A stretch of 64,000 bases of DNA, taken from positions 41,550,001 through 41,614,000 of the forward strand of contig NC_092524.1 of assembly GCF_037038585.1 (NCBI RefSeq), given 5' to 3'. The notes under the pieces are model-generated. The model was given only the letters and a program-made list of their open reading frames with translations. It made no database searches and was not told the DNA's origin. Below, piece by piece: positions 11,601 through 20,518 of the stretch (positions within the stretch are counted from its first letter, which is position 1; every line of letters begins with the position of its first letter). A program made the position numbers and the translations under genes. Origin of the DNA: Patagioenas fasciata. Its lineage: Eukaryota > Chordata > Aves > Columbiformes > Columbidae.

Positions 11601-14600
11601 TATCTTCAAATTTTATGAGGAAGCTTCTTAAAACCTTGTTTTGATAAGGGAACCTCAAATTACTTTTTCTAGATCTTACTGTTGGGAACATAAACCAGTC
11701 CAAAAGATTTCAGATGAAGAATCTAGAGGAACTTCACAGTGTACAATATGTCTGGATTTGGTTGAACAGGTTCCAATGTACACTGTATTGAAAAGTCCTT
11801 GCTGTAAAAATGCTTGGTTTCATCGAGAATGCTTGCAGGTAACACAGGTTCTTTTTCCCTTTGCCTTTTCCTCTTCTGGGGAGATCACATTTCTTTTGTG
11901 TTTAAAAATAATGGAAGAGTTGCTTAAAATTGTATAAAATTGTTTAGGATTAATGTAGGCAGTAGGTATGGAAATATACTAGGTTATATACTAGGTTTGA
12001 AGGACAATATGCAATTTGTGTTTTGGAGACCAGTGTCTTACAAGAAGACTTCTTCCACACACACACACACACACCCCCCCCCTAATCATTCCCGTTCCCC
12101 CTGTTACTGCATATGTGATATACTTGAACACTCTTAAGTTATTTTGGGGAACTGAAGTCCAGCCTAGGTGGTTGCCTTCATGCAAGACATGTGGAGAATC
12201 TAAATGCTAAAAGTGTCAGTTATCCATCATGGGTTCTCTTTGCTTATGTCTAGAGCTGGAAAAAGTTGTAAGGTTCTTTTTGTAAGCTCACTCTAGCTCT
12301 GGAGAGGTTGAATGAAAAGGATTGACCTTTTCTTTATGAACCTGATTCTAGCATGGGAACTCTTGTCCTCTAAGAGAAAATGCTCACCATTTGCTTCAAT
12401 ATCAAGTGACATCATGATTGATGTCAGCTTTAACATCCGTGTCATGACAATATGCATGAATGTAATGGTTATAGATATTAAGGCATTATTTATTGGCATC
12501 CTAAGGATGGTAGTAATTCAATAATTGGTTTTGTGGCTGGTTTTCTGTTTGTTTTTTTTTTTCTTTTGACACAGTATCAAGCTTTGAGTGCTGGGATATA
12601 TTTCTTTAGATGTACAGTATGTAATAACAAGGACAAATTTCAGAAAGAAATGCTGAGAATGGGTATACACATTCCAGAAAAGTAAGTAATTTTGTAAATA
12701 ATCACTCTACTATAAAAACTTTATAGGTGTTAAAGCCATGTTTTATTTATTCTATAGGACTGCATCTTTTAATATGTGACAACATAGTCCTATTTTCAAT
12801 GGTAGGATTGTTTGGTTTGGTAAGGAGTAGCCTGTTCTCTTTTAGTATATGCATAAAAATTGTCAAAGGCCAGATTAGTCATCTCAAACATAAAGCAGGA
12901 AGATCTGAAAAGTGATTTTTAATACCATGATTCGATCAAGGACCTATTTAAAAGATCAAAACAGTTCTTAAACGCAATAGTTTCTCATTAACACAGAGGT
13001 TACCGAGAAGTATATTTTCTGTGCCCAAGTTTTTAAATTATTTTAATTTCTTTCCAGATAGTATTATAATCGACTGGTTACTTGGCCATACAGCTTCCAT
13101 CTTCTCTCAAGAGATTGTTAAGGATATGTTTAGTATAACAACTGCTTCTAAAATTCTGACCTGCTTTTTATAAGTGCCCACCATTTGATGGGGCTCAAAA
13201 TAAGACAGAAAGTGATCAGAATGTTTCTTTGTTAGAAGTATTATTCATTAATAATTATTAATCTCTTCGGAGACTACCATTAATTCCCTCCAGAGACAGA
13301 AGCTCATGATTTTAGATAGGAAGAAGAGTCAAAGTACTTGATGAACTTTGCTGTACTGGCCTGGAGAATTCTGAGTTACCTTTCATGGATAACATGAGCA
13401 GACTGCTGAAACAAATATCCATGTCTGCTGCAAGAGAGAAAGCAGAATGATACAAACCAGAGCAAACATGCACTGAGGTCATAGGAAAAATACTAAATAC
13501 TTCAATCAAAATAACTGTACACAAAAGTCCGGATGTATATTTTATAGTATTATTTTGTTGTTCCTAGACTCTTTTCTTCCCCCTCTCAGTTGTCTAGCTG
13601 TTGCCTAGAATATTATGATTGGTTATTCATGTGGTTATTACATGCTTCTTTTCTAAAGACAGTAACCTATTTAAACAACCGGAAATACAGTTGTAATAAT
13701 AGATCTTCTGCCTTGTTTATAGGGACGCATCTTGGGAACTTGAAGAAAATGCGTATCAAGACCTACTGCAATGTTATCAACGCTGTGACATTAGAAGATG
13801 CCGCTGCAAGAAAGGAAGAGACTATAATGAACCTGATAGGTACGACACTTTTGCAGGAAGGTATAACCTAGGTTGGCGTAGTTCTTTGGTGTCATGGTTT
13901 GTTGGTTTGGTGTGCTTTTGTGTTGGTGTGTTTAGTTTTTGTTGTTGTTTTCCTTGGTTTTGTGGTTTTGTTTGTTTTGGTAAATTTTTTTAAGTGTTCT
14001 AAAACCTGATGCTTAAAAGTATTAATGTCAAGCCAAGACACAAATGTCCAAATAAAAAAATTGTTGTACTCCGTATAATCATATTTCAGTCATAATTTTC
14101 TTTAATCAGATTATAAAAACCAAGAAAACCAAACCAATCAATTATCAGTTATCTTGTCCTTGATCTCATTCGATACAGAGCTGAAGGAGAATTTGCACAT
14201 CCATATAACATGTAGAAAACCATGTGCTTAAATTAACATTGTGTATCTTTCATCCAAAATTTAATTCAACAGTTTAATAATAGAATATTAATACTTGAAA
14301 CCTTTAACAGGAATTGGACTTAGCTGAACACTAGCTGTGTAAAATCGGTCTAAAACCGATGTACCTCTGCATGCAAATGGCAGCTAGAATATTACTGATA
14401 GCTTAGGGAGGTTTGAGTGATCATGTAAAAGGTTTTATTCTGCTCTACCACTTGCTTAGTTTTTGATTAACAAGTTCATTTTCTGCCTTCTCTCTTGTTT
14501 CATTTGTGTGCTTCTGAAATGTGTACCTTCCATTGGCTTTGTACAAACTTGACCAAGCATTGCTTGGTTCATTCATGGCATGGGTACACCTCAGTATTTA

Positions 14601-17600
14601 CTTTGCCTTTAAGAGTTGTACCAATAAGCTTCCAATATTTGAATTAATATCAGTCACATTGTTGTTCCATTGTATGTTTAAGCAACATTGAAGTAATCTG
14701 GACAAAAAACTAACATACTTAAACACTGTCACTAATTAAGAGTCTTATTGAGAATGTGTAAGAATAATCAGATATGCTGCTTTAAAAAATTTATCATTTG
14801 GAAAAGTTGTATGGTGCATACCCATAAAACACAGAGGAAGTTGCTGGCTAGCAACATGAGGAGAAAATATTAGCTGTAAGCTTCAAGGCACACTATAACT
14901 CATAGCTTCTTTCAATACAAGATGCCGGAACATGGGTGGCTTTTTTTAACTATTGTTGCCAGGAATTGCAAGTACATATTTTCTGAAGAAAGTTCGCCTT
15001 GATTATGTACAGTTCTACCAGATTGATAAAATCATGCTTTGTTAGTTTAGCGTCTGGGTTACGCTTACTGTTAAACATTCTTTGTTTTAACTAGCTTCAT
15101 TATTCTAAATACGTAAGTTTTTAATTTTAGCAAATGGGAAATAAAGCGTTGCCAGTATTGTGGTTCCCGTGGAACTCATTTGGCCTGTTCATCTATGAAG
15201 TCATGGGAGCAAAACTGGGAATGCACGGAATGCAGAAGTATCCTTGCAAAATCAGGTAAAGTTATGGATGTGACAGTGACTTCTTAAAATGATAAATTTT
15301 AATACCATGTATTTTACAACTAGCAAATTCACTAAATTAGTATAATTTAATCCTATAGGGAACTATAGCAAACAGAAGAAGCGTTCTTTGGCTACCTCGG
15401 AAAAGACAGGTGGAACAACTTGTTTGCTGGAAGAGCCATCTCCAAAGTGCCCTCGACAGTCACCTGGGTCTCAACGCAATTTTCTTCTCCAGTGTGTAAT
15501 TTTCTGTTTTTAATCAGAAACTGTAACATAAAATAGTATTTAAACATGAGGCGGTGAATGGCTTATTCTGTAGCAGAAACTGCTTACACTAAATTGCAAA
15601 TTGAATAAAATTGGAGTAGAGTTTAGTGACTTAAGTTTTCTCAGTAAGCCATGATCTCTGTAAATTTGCTATAGTTATTCACGTTCTGTAGCATGTAAAC
15701 CAGTTTTTACTTTGATAAAATTAGATCCTTGTAGAAGGAATCTTAACGATTTAGATATAACTTCAAATGTACAAATGGCAAAACTTCAAGCTGAAGTTGC
15801 TTATCAGTATTTTCTCCATGTCGTTAGTGTGCTAGAAATCTATCTTAGAGAAATATATATATAAAGAACATTTTCCTCTGCTATAATAAAAACTTTTCAA
15901 GTCTGTGGAAACTAAAATTTTTAGGTTTTATTTTATTGTCTCTGGAAGGATTTCCATCTCATATACGGGATACAACTGAAAACGGGTCCTAAACCCACCA
16001 CATAATACTGAATTATTTTTGAAATTGTAGTTCAGGCACTGATGGGCTTTATGTAAATGAACATACAAATGAGATTCGGTACTGAAATAGGGGGTAGTTA
16101 TGTTGCTACCTTTAAATAAGAAGTGTTTATCCATTCTTCAATTGTATCTCTTCTTAAAATACTGTTTTGGCTTATAGATCACCAAAGATCATGTGCCAGA
16201 ACAACTTGTCAGCCTGCTCGCACCTAGAACTTCCAGCATCCAACAGAGTGATGATGTCCTTATCTCCACTGATGTCAAACAGAAACTGGTCCCTGAGGAA
16301 AAAGTATTTTCTTCTGGTTTTCTTACATTGAAGAGTAATCTAGCACATGACTTTATACCATATTTCCTAGAGAAAATGGTGGGGGGGGTGTCTGCATATA
16401 TGTATGTGTGTGTTTGTGTATATAGTGGCTATATATATTTGTGTGTATATATAGTCACTGCAAAAAATGGAATAGTACACTGAAGAGCTAAAGACATAAC
16501 TTAAAAAAGGCTTCTGTTTCTAAATGCTAGAGAGTGGTGAGGAGAGAAGAATGACACCTATTGAGAATTTTTAGGTTAGGTAATAAAGGGATCAAAACCC
16601 GGAAACGAGTATTTGTCCTTACTGAAGCATGGTAGCCATTCTTTAGAAAAGGGGGAATAAAAAGAATCCTCTAATTACTTTATTCAAATTAGACATGTCC
16701 TGAATTTTCAATGTTTTTGCATTTGTACCATAGGAATAGTTCAGGATTATACTAAAATCAGTGGTTAAAAACATGTTTTAATATAGACTATTCAGTTTAA
16801 GAATGCAAAATTCATTGTCTTCTGAGTTATTAATTTATTAGTCCTACCTATAACATGTGCTAAAATTTTGATGAGGGAATTAGTTACTTCTAGTAGGTAG
16901 AGTATTTGCAATAGTTTTGATTGCAAGTTAGAAAACAAGGAAGGGGTCTTATTTAGACTGGTGTATTATGTTTTAAATGAGAACTGCAACATATCAGCCA
17001 AAGTATTTAAAGAGGCCTTATTCTTAAAAGGTTTTAGAATATTTCTTGTATAACTTGCTAATTATGAATCATAATTTCATCTGAAAATACCTACAATTTT
17101 CTTGTAGGCATTTAAGACAGCAAAGAAGAGAAGTTTCTAATATACTGAAGGAGTTAAAGCTACAAGTTAATACAAAAACTACAAGGCTTAACATCAATGC
17201 AGAAAACATCTGGAACAGTGCTTTAAAAGGATTTAAACAGCGCAACTTCAATCCTATGAAGACCATTGAAATAAAATTCACAAATGGCAAAAACAGATCC
17301 AAGACAGATGCTTCTGCTCCTTCAAAACACCGTTTCTTCCAGTTATTAATGCATCACCTTCAGAACTCATCATTGTTTGAGGGCTCTTCTGCAAAGAACT
17401 TGGCCCTTGATTTTCAAGGTAATTAAATACTTTGTTCAAAAATACATGAAGAACTATGTAACTTGAAAGGCTTTTAAATCTTCAGCCAGTATGACTGTCA
17501 GTTCACAGTTACAGGCCTGATGGATAGATATTGATTTTTGATTTTTTTTGCCTTTCGATTCTAAAGGGAGGTGGGGTGTGGATTTGTAATAACAAAAAAA

Positions 17601-20518
17601 ACCCTTGGTTTAGTTGAAAAAGTTGATGAAAACCAAGAAAATACAGCATATAATTAGACTTAGGACTTTTTAATTAACTATAAGTGAATTTCTTGCTTCC
17701 TGACTCACTTTCTCTGTTACTTACTTTCCTTTCCTCAAATTTCAACACCATTATCTCTGATAGCATGTTCCCTAAACACCCAGTTAGCTTCTTTGAGTTC
17801 TTATACTTTGTGCCTTGATCATAAAGTGGAAGAGGAAGCTACATTTCCTCCCAAACCTTGACAGTGGCTGAAGAGTTGGAGTAAAAGAATATGGTACTCC
17901 TATGGTCTCACTGTTTAAACAAGCAGGAGATGGCAAACCTCATTTGTTGCATCTCCTAAATTGGGAAGGAATTGCATTATGAGATTTTTCTACTAAAAGA
18001 TTGAGGATCACAAATTATTTTTATGCATAATATAGTAATTTTTTTTTCATTTGCAGCTGTAGAAGAGAATCTTTATTTTGAAGCTGGTAAAATGATTGCA
18101 GTTTCTCTGGTTCATGGTGGCCCGTCTCCTGGTTTCTTTTCCAAAACACTGTTTGATTGTCTTGTCTATGGTCCAGAGAAAGTGAAGCCAGCTTTAGAAG
18201 ATGTTGCTGACGTTGATGTAGCACAAACAATAAAAATGGTAAATAAAACTAAACTTATTGGGAAATTCTTGTTCAACACTATATTTGGAGATAAAGGCTG
18301 ATGGAATATAACGCTGATTCAAATTTAAAAACATATATATATATTTAAATACACATGCATATAGTAAACATTCCTAACTTTTATCTTCTGATACAGATAA
18401 AATATGCAGATAGTCTGGCCGAACTACAGTCTACAATACATGACTGTTATGAATTCCTTGCTGCTGCTGGATGTTTAAGACCTATAACATCTTTGTGTGA
18501 TAAGAAGATGCTGGTGAATGACATATTGATCCATCATGTCATCAAGAGAATTATTTCACCCTTAGAAAGGTTTGGTTTGTTTTGGTTTGCAAACTTCCTG
18601 GGTGTTTTCCTCACTGAAATACTAAATACCAAACAGCTTTTGAGTATCTCTGTGGATAGGGACTGTACAGCCTCACTGGGCAACCTGTGCTGGTTCTCTG
18701 TCACCCTCACAGTAAAAAAGTATTTCCTGATGTTCAGATGGAACCTCTGGTCCTGGCACTGGGCACTGCTGCCTGCTTCCAACTTCTTCGCACACTCCCT
18801 TAGATACTTACACACATTGAGGTTCCACCTGAGCCTTCTCCTGGCTGAACAGTCCCGGCTCTCAGCCTTTCCTCACAGGGTTATGCTCCAGTCCCTTAAG
18901 CATCCTACTGGCCCTCTGCTGGGCTCTCTCCAGTATGTGGGGCCCCCAGAGCTGGACACAGTGCTCTCAGTGAGGCTTTACCACAGTGCTAAGCAGAAGC
19001 ATCAGCTCATTTAACCTGCTGGCATCGCAATTCCTAATGCAGCCCAGGATACCATTATCTGCATTTGCCACAGGGAGAAATAATGGCATGTAAACATATG
19101 GAGACTGCAGAAGCTAAGTGAAGGCTTTTAGAACACCTCATTTTACCTAAGGACAATTAATTTAAACTGTTTTTATAGGGATATTTGTAAGAAAGAAATT
19201 CAGTATGTATTAAAAGTAAATTATGTTCATACAGTAAAATACCAGGAAATGAAGTTAATTTCTGCATATCACTGATATGTTCCACAGAAACAGTTTGTTA
19301 AAATGAGAATTAAATCCATTTACAAGATTTAAAAGAATGAGACTACTATGTACACCTTATTGACAAGACTTGGGGACTGCAGAAGGGGAAACTTTACTAT
19401 GTCCAGTGTTACAGCTTTATAAAATGCAATATATAATTAGTTACCTACTGGATTTCTGACATGTGCTCACTTTTTCCCCCCTCCCGCCTCCTAGTTTTAG
19501 GCAAGGTTTGAAAACTCTTGGTGTACTAGAGAAAATGCAAATGCATCCAGAAGCATTCTCTAGCATATTGTGCCACAAACCTGAAAGACTTTCAGCAGAA
19601 ACCATTTGTGATCTCTTTAAAATCCATTCCTCATCAGATGTAGATAAGGTTCAAGGTGCTGACTTTTGGATGGGTTATTTGCAAGATGTGGAAAGTAAGT
19701 AATTTTTTTCTTTTTTTTTTCCCCCCTTCCCTGTTGAGGGTATTTAGCTGCTGGGGGGTTGTTTTTTTAATGTTCAGTGGGGTAAATAAGTAAAGATTTT
19801 GAGGTCACTGTCAGTTCCTAATTGTTGCTTCTTCCACTAACTTTTGAAACTGTTTTCCAGTCATAACCAAACTTAGAAGAGGTAAATATCTGTGACTAAA
19901 AAAAAGGGGGCAAGCAAAAAACCAAACAAACCCAACGACTTCAGTGGTACAGAAAAATCCTTTAATCCCCTTCCCTCAGCTTTGCTGTGAACTTACTCTT
20001 ATTACAGTGTTTGTGTCAAAAATAGAGAACAGTGGTCTCTTTTTGCAGAAGAGTTATTTTTCTGTTTGCCTAACATTCTTCAGAACTAACCGAAGTGGGC
20101 TTTTCTTGCTAAAATTTTTCTTATTTGGCCATGCAGCATGCGTATTCATGCAGCATATTGGTCTGGGGTTTCCTGGTTTTGGTTTTTTTTTTTTTTTTCC
20201 TCTAGCATTTAACATGCAGCATAATGGTCTCTGAGTAACAGCCAATGAATGATACAACCTAATCTTGTTTTTTCAGGTGGTGAGTCTGTAGTGACATTGG
20301 AGGATATTTTGTTCTTCGTAACAGGCTCTTATTCTGTACCACCCATTGGTTTTGATCCTGAACCTACTGTTAAGTTTTTGCATAGAAGGTATCCCATTGG
20401 AAACAGATTCCTTAATTGCTTAGAGCTCCCTATAACAACAACATATGAGCAGTTTAAAAATAAAATGGATTTGACAATCAGAAACACACTAACAGTCGAA
20501 AGAGAATTTAGCTTCTGA
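5574..20518 (+). CDS. G2E3: G2/M-phase specific E3 ubiquitin ligase (14 coding exons)
   Basis: Coding exons: 5574-5610, 7550-7647, 9625-9726, 10122-10246, 11673-11838, 12575-12681, 13723-13839, 15131-15255, 15359-15491, 17108-17418, 18057-18238, 18397-18569, 19495-19694, 20277-20518. The phases join throughout and the sum is 2118 nt, or 705 residues plus stop, matching the human protein of about 706. Order of domains: extended PHD (about 14-127; Cys14, Cys17, His41, Cys44, Cys81, Cys84, Cys98, His103, Cys106, Cys124, His127); RING-like finger (144-192; Cys144, Cys147, Cys164/165, His171, Cys174, Cys189, Cys192); PHD-like finger (233-285; Cys258, Cys261, His267, Cys270, Cys282, Cys285); C-terminal HECT-like domain (about 370-705). 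In the known family the N-terminal fingers carry the ubiquitin-ligase activity and the HECT domain is reported inactive. The protein shuttles to the nucleolus and is linked to the DNA-damage response and early embryonic survival. The oddity here is Phe670 at the usual HECT cysteine position. The ATG at 5574 is the first in the spliced message after exon 1. PHF7 is the related alternative, but it lacks the HECT half. Confidence 0.95.
5770..6836 (+). mobile_element. CR1 LINE, 5'-truncated, G2E3 intron 2
   Basis: Non-LTR retrotransposon fragment in sense orientation. It encodes the C-terminal part of a CR1 reverse transcriptase, including the GSVLGP block and the FADDT catalytic box (about 5860-5970). 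A frameshift near 6200 separates this from a second open block (6312-6755) covering the C-terminal tail. It ends in the typical CR1 3' region followed by two 8-bp units (ATACTGTG at 820-827 and 828-835 of this kilobase, i.e. 6820-6835). It is the best-preserved repeat in the window, but broken and not autonomous. Confidence 0.93.
7550..7647 (+). CDS. G2E3: G2E3 exon 3 (first zinc-binding half of ePHD)
   Basis: Encodes residues 13-45 with Cys14-x2-Cys17, Cys23 and His41-x2-Cys44, the pre-PHD C2HC knuckle. Acceptor ATTTTAG, donor GTAAGT. The phase-1 entry and in-frame exit fit both neighbours. Confidence 0.95.
7648..9624 (+). other. G2E3: G2E3 intron 3
   Basis: AT-rich intron. It holds a 26-base T run at 8055-8080, but I recognise no transposon or extra exon. 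Confidence 0.6.
8055..8080 (+). repeat. Poly-T homopolymer, 26 bases
   Basis: Uninterrupted T run within G2E3 intron 3. No flanking retroelement body was recognised, so its origin as an antisense poly-A tail is not supported. Confidence 0.9.
9625..9726 (+). CDS. G2E3: G2E3 exon 4
   Basis: Exactly 34 codons (residues 46-79), phase 0 at both ends. It links the two zinc-binding halves of the extended PHD. It contains the SGIWQRG stretch typical of the G2E3/PHF7 family. Acceptor ATAG, donor GTAAGA. Confidence 0.95.
10122..10246 (+). CDS. G2E3: G2E3 exon 5 (PHD core)
   Basis: Residues 80-121. Shows Cys81-x2-Cys84, Cys93, Cys98, His103-x2-Cys106 in the order of an extended PHD finger. Ends in phase 2 at a GTAAGT donor. 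Confidence 0.96.
10937..11530 (-). mobile_element. Solo LTR of an endogenous retrovirus, G2E3 intron 5
   Basis: This block matches, from memory, a widespread avian ERV LTR lying antisense to the gene. The minus strand begins near 11530 with a CTGGTTTTAGCTGGGAC-like start and ends near 10937 in GGTTAAACCACAACA. Signals on the minus strand are a CRE-like octamer (complement of 11263-11270), a degenerate TATA region (complement of 11248-11254) and an ATTAAA poly-A signal (complement of 11062-11067). No gag, pol or env sequence adjoins it, so it is a solo LTR. I could not find a clear target-site duplication, so the ends are good to a few bases only. Confidence 0.85.
11673..11838 (+). CDS. G2E3: G2E3 exon 6 (end of ePHD, start of RING-like finger)
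   Basis: Residues 121-176. Completes the ePHD with Cys124-x2-His127, then starts the RING-like finger with Cys144-x2-Cys147, Cys164/Cys165, His171-x2-Cys174. The acceptor follows a T-rich tract about 140 bp downstream of the intronic LTR. Confidence 0.95.
12056..12082 (+). repeat. (CA)9 microsatellite followed by C9
   Basis: Nine CA units (12056-12073) run straight into nine C residues (12074-12082) in G2E3 intron 6. The rest of that 736-bp intron shows nothing recognisable. Confidence 0.9.
12575..12681 (+). CDS. G2E3: G2E3 exon 7 (end of RING-like finger)
   Basis: Residues 177-212, with Cys189-x2-Cys192 closing the finger and the family-typical basic, methionine-rich segment after it. Leaves in phase 2 at a GTAAGT donor. 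Confidence 0.95.
12682..13722 (+). other. G2E3: G2E3 intron 7
   Basis: About 1 kb of AT-rich sequence. No repeat family, exon or RNA gene recognised. Confidence 0.6.
13723..13839 (+). CDS. G2E3: G2E3 exon 8
   Basis: Residues 212-251. An acidic, aromatic linker leads into a cysteine/arginine-rich segment (Cys229, Cys233, Cys238, Cys240) that begins the second PHD-like finger. Enters and leaves in phase 2. Confidence 0.95.
13840..15130 (+). other. G2E3: G2E3 intron 8
   Basis: About 1.3 kb. A T/G-rich low-complexity stretch (about 13890-13990) is followed by ordinary AT-rich sequence. No element recognised. Confidence 0.6.
15131..15255 (+). CDS. G2E3: G2E3 exon 9 (PHD-like finger)
   Basis: Residues 251-293, with Cys258-x2-Cys261, His267-x2-Cys270 and Cys282-x2-Cys285. 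The HLAC and SWEQNWEC stretches are typical of the family. Leaves in phase 1; a 103-bp intron separates it from exon 10. Confidence 0.95.
15359..15491 (+). CDS. G2E3: G2E3 exon 10 (basic/Ser-rich linker)
   Basis: Linker between the finger region and the HECT domain, rich in Lys and Ser, with the conserved LLEE and PRQSPGSQ motifs. The donor is read as CA|GTGTGT at 15492. This phase-2 join gives a gap-free match to the remembered human linker when joined to exon 11. Other donors break the frame. Confidence 0.88.
16178..16303 (+). other. Candidate cassette exon in G2E3 intron 10
   Basis: An acceptor (TTATAG, ending 16177) and a possible donor (GTATTT at 16304) bracket exactly 126 nt. Spliced in phase 2 between exons 10 and 11 it would add 42 codons without a stop and keep the frame. 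A second frame is also open to about 16483. The human protein, as I remember it, has no such insert, so this may be chance. Confidence 0.2.
16382..16460 (+). repeat. G run and (TG/TA)-rich low-complexity tract
   Basis: A nine-base G run near 16381-16389 is followed by alternating TG/TA sequence containing several short tatata tracts, inside G2E3 intron 10. The intron otherwise holds only the candidate exon described separately. Confidence 0.75.
17108..17418 (+). CDS. G2E3: G2E3 exon 11 (start of HECT-like region)
   Basis: The longest coding exon, 311 nt. It begins with a charged helix, then a conserved NIWNSAL motif and an FNP motif that mark the N-lobe of the HECT-like domain, and ends in the SSLFEG segment. 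Enters in phase 2, leaves in phase 1. The 638-bp intron that follows shows nothing recognisable. Confidence 0.95.
18057..18238 (+). CDS. G2E3: G2E3 exon 12 (HECT N-lobe)
   Basis: Encodes the well-conserved EAGKM and [16 protein letters not shown] motifs of the G2E3 HECT-like N-lobe. The in-frame exit at GTAAAT is supported by the phase-0 acceptor at 18396. Confidence 0.96.
18397..18569 (+). CDS. G2E3: G2E3 exon 13
   Basis: Encodes the segment with GCLRPITSL and [10 protein letters not shown], known in G2E3 orthologues. The donor is weak (GAAAG|GTTTGG, GT at 18570). The reading frame stays open 148 codons beyond it, to 19014, through an antisense CR1 fragment. The phase-2 exit matches exon 14. 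Confidence 0.93.
18600..19075 (-). mobile_element. CR1 LINE fragment, antisense, G2E3 intron 13
   Basis: The minus strand encodes degenerate CR1 C-terminal reverse-transcriptase sequence ([10 protein letters not shown] and [10 protein letters not shown]-like motifs, 18534-18815) preceded by the upstream CR1 portion. The octamer tail is missing, so it is truncated at its 3' end as well. It begins a few tens of bases past the exon 13 donor. Confidence 0.85.
19495..19694 (+). CDS. G2E3: G2E3 exon 14 (HECT-like domain)
   Basis: Begins with [14 protein letters not shown], nearly identical to the human counterpart as remembered, after a long pyrimidine tract and CTAG acceptor. Phase 2 in, phase 1 out at GTAAGT. 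The 582-bp intron after it is T-rich with no recognised element. Confidence 0.96.
20277..20518 (+). CDS. G2E3: G2E3 exon 15, C-terminal lobe and stop
   Basis: Residues 626-705 and a TGA at 20516-20518. Contains the DILFFVTG strand, PPIGF and a C-lobe end that resembles HECT ligases. At the place where active HECTs carry the catalytic Cys before N-x-L-x-LP, this protein has Phe670 (20408-20410); the only nearby Cys is 673. Confidence 0.96.
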
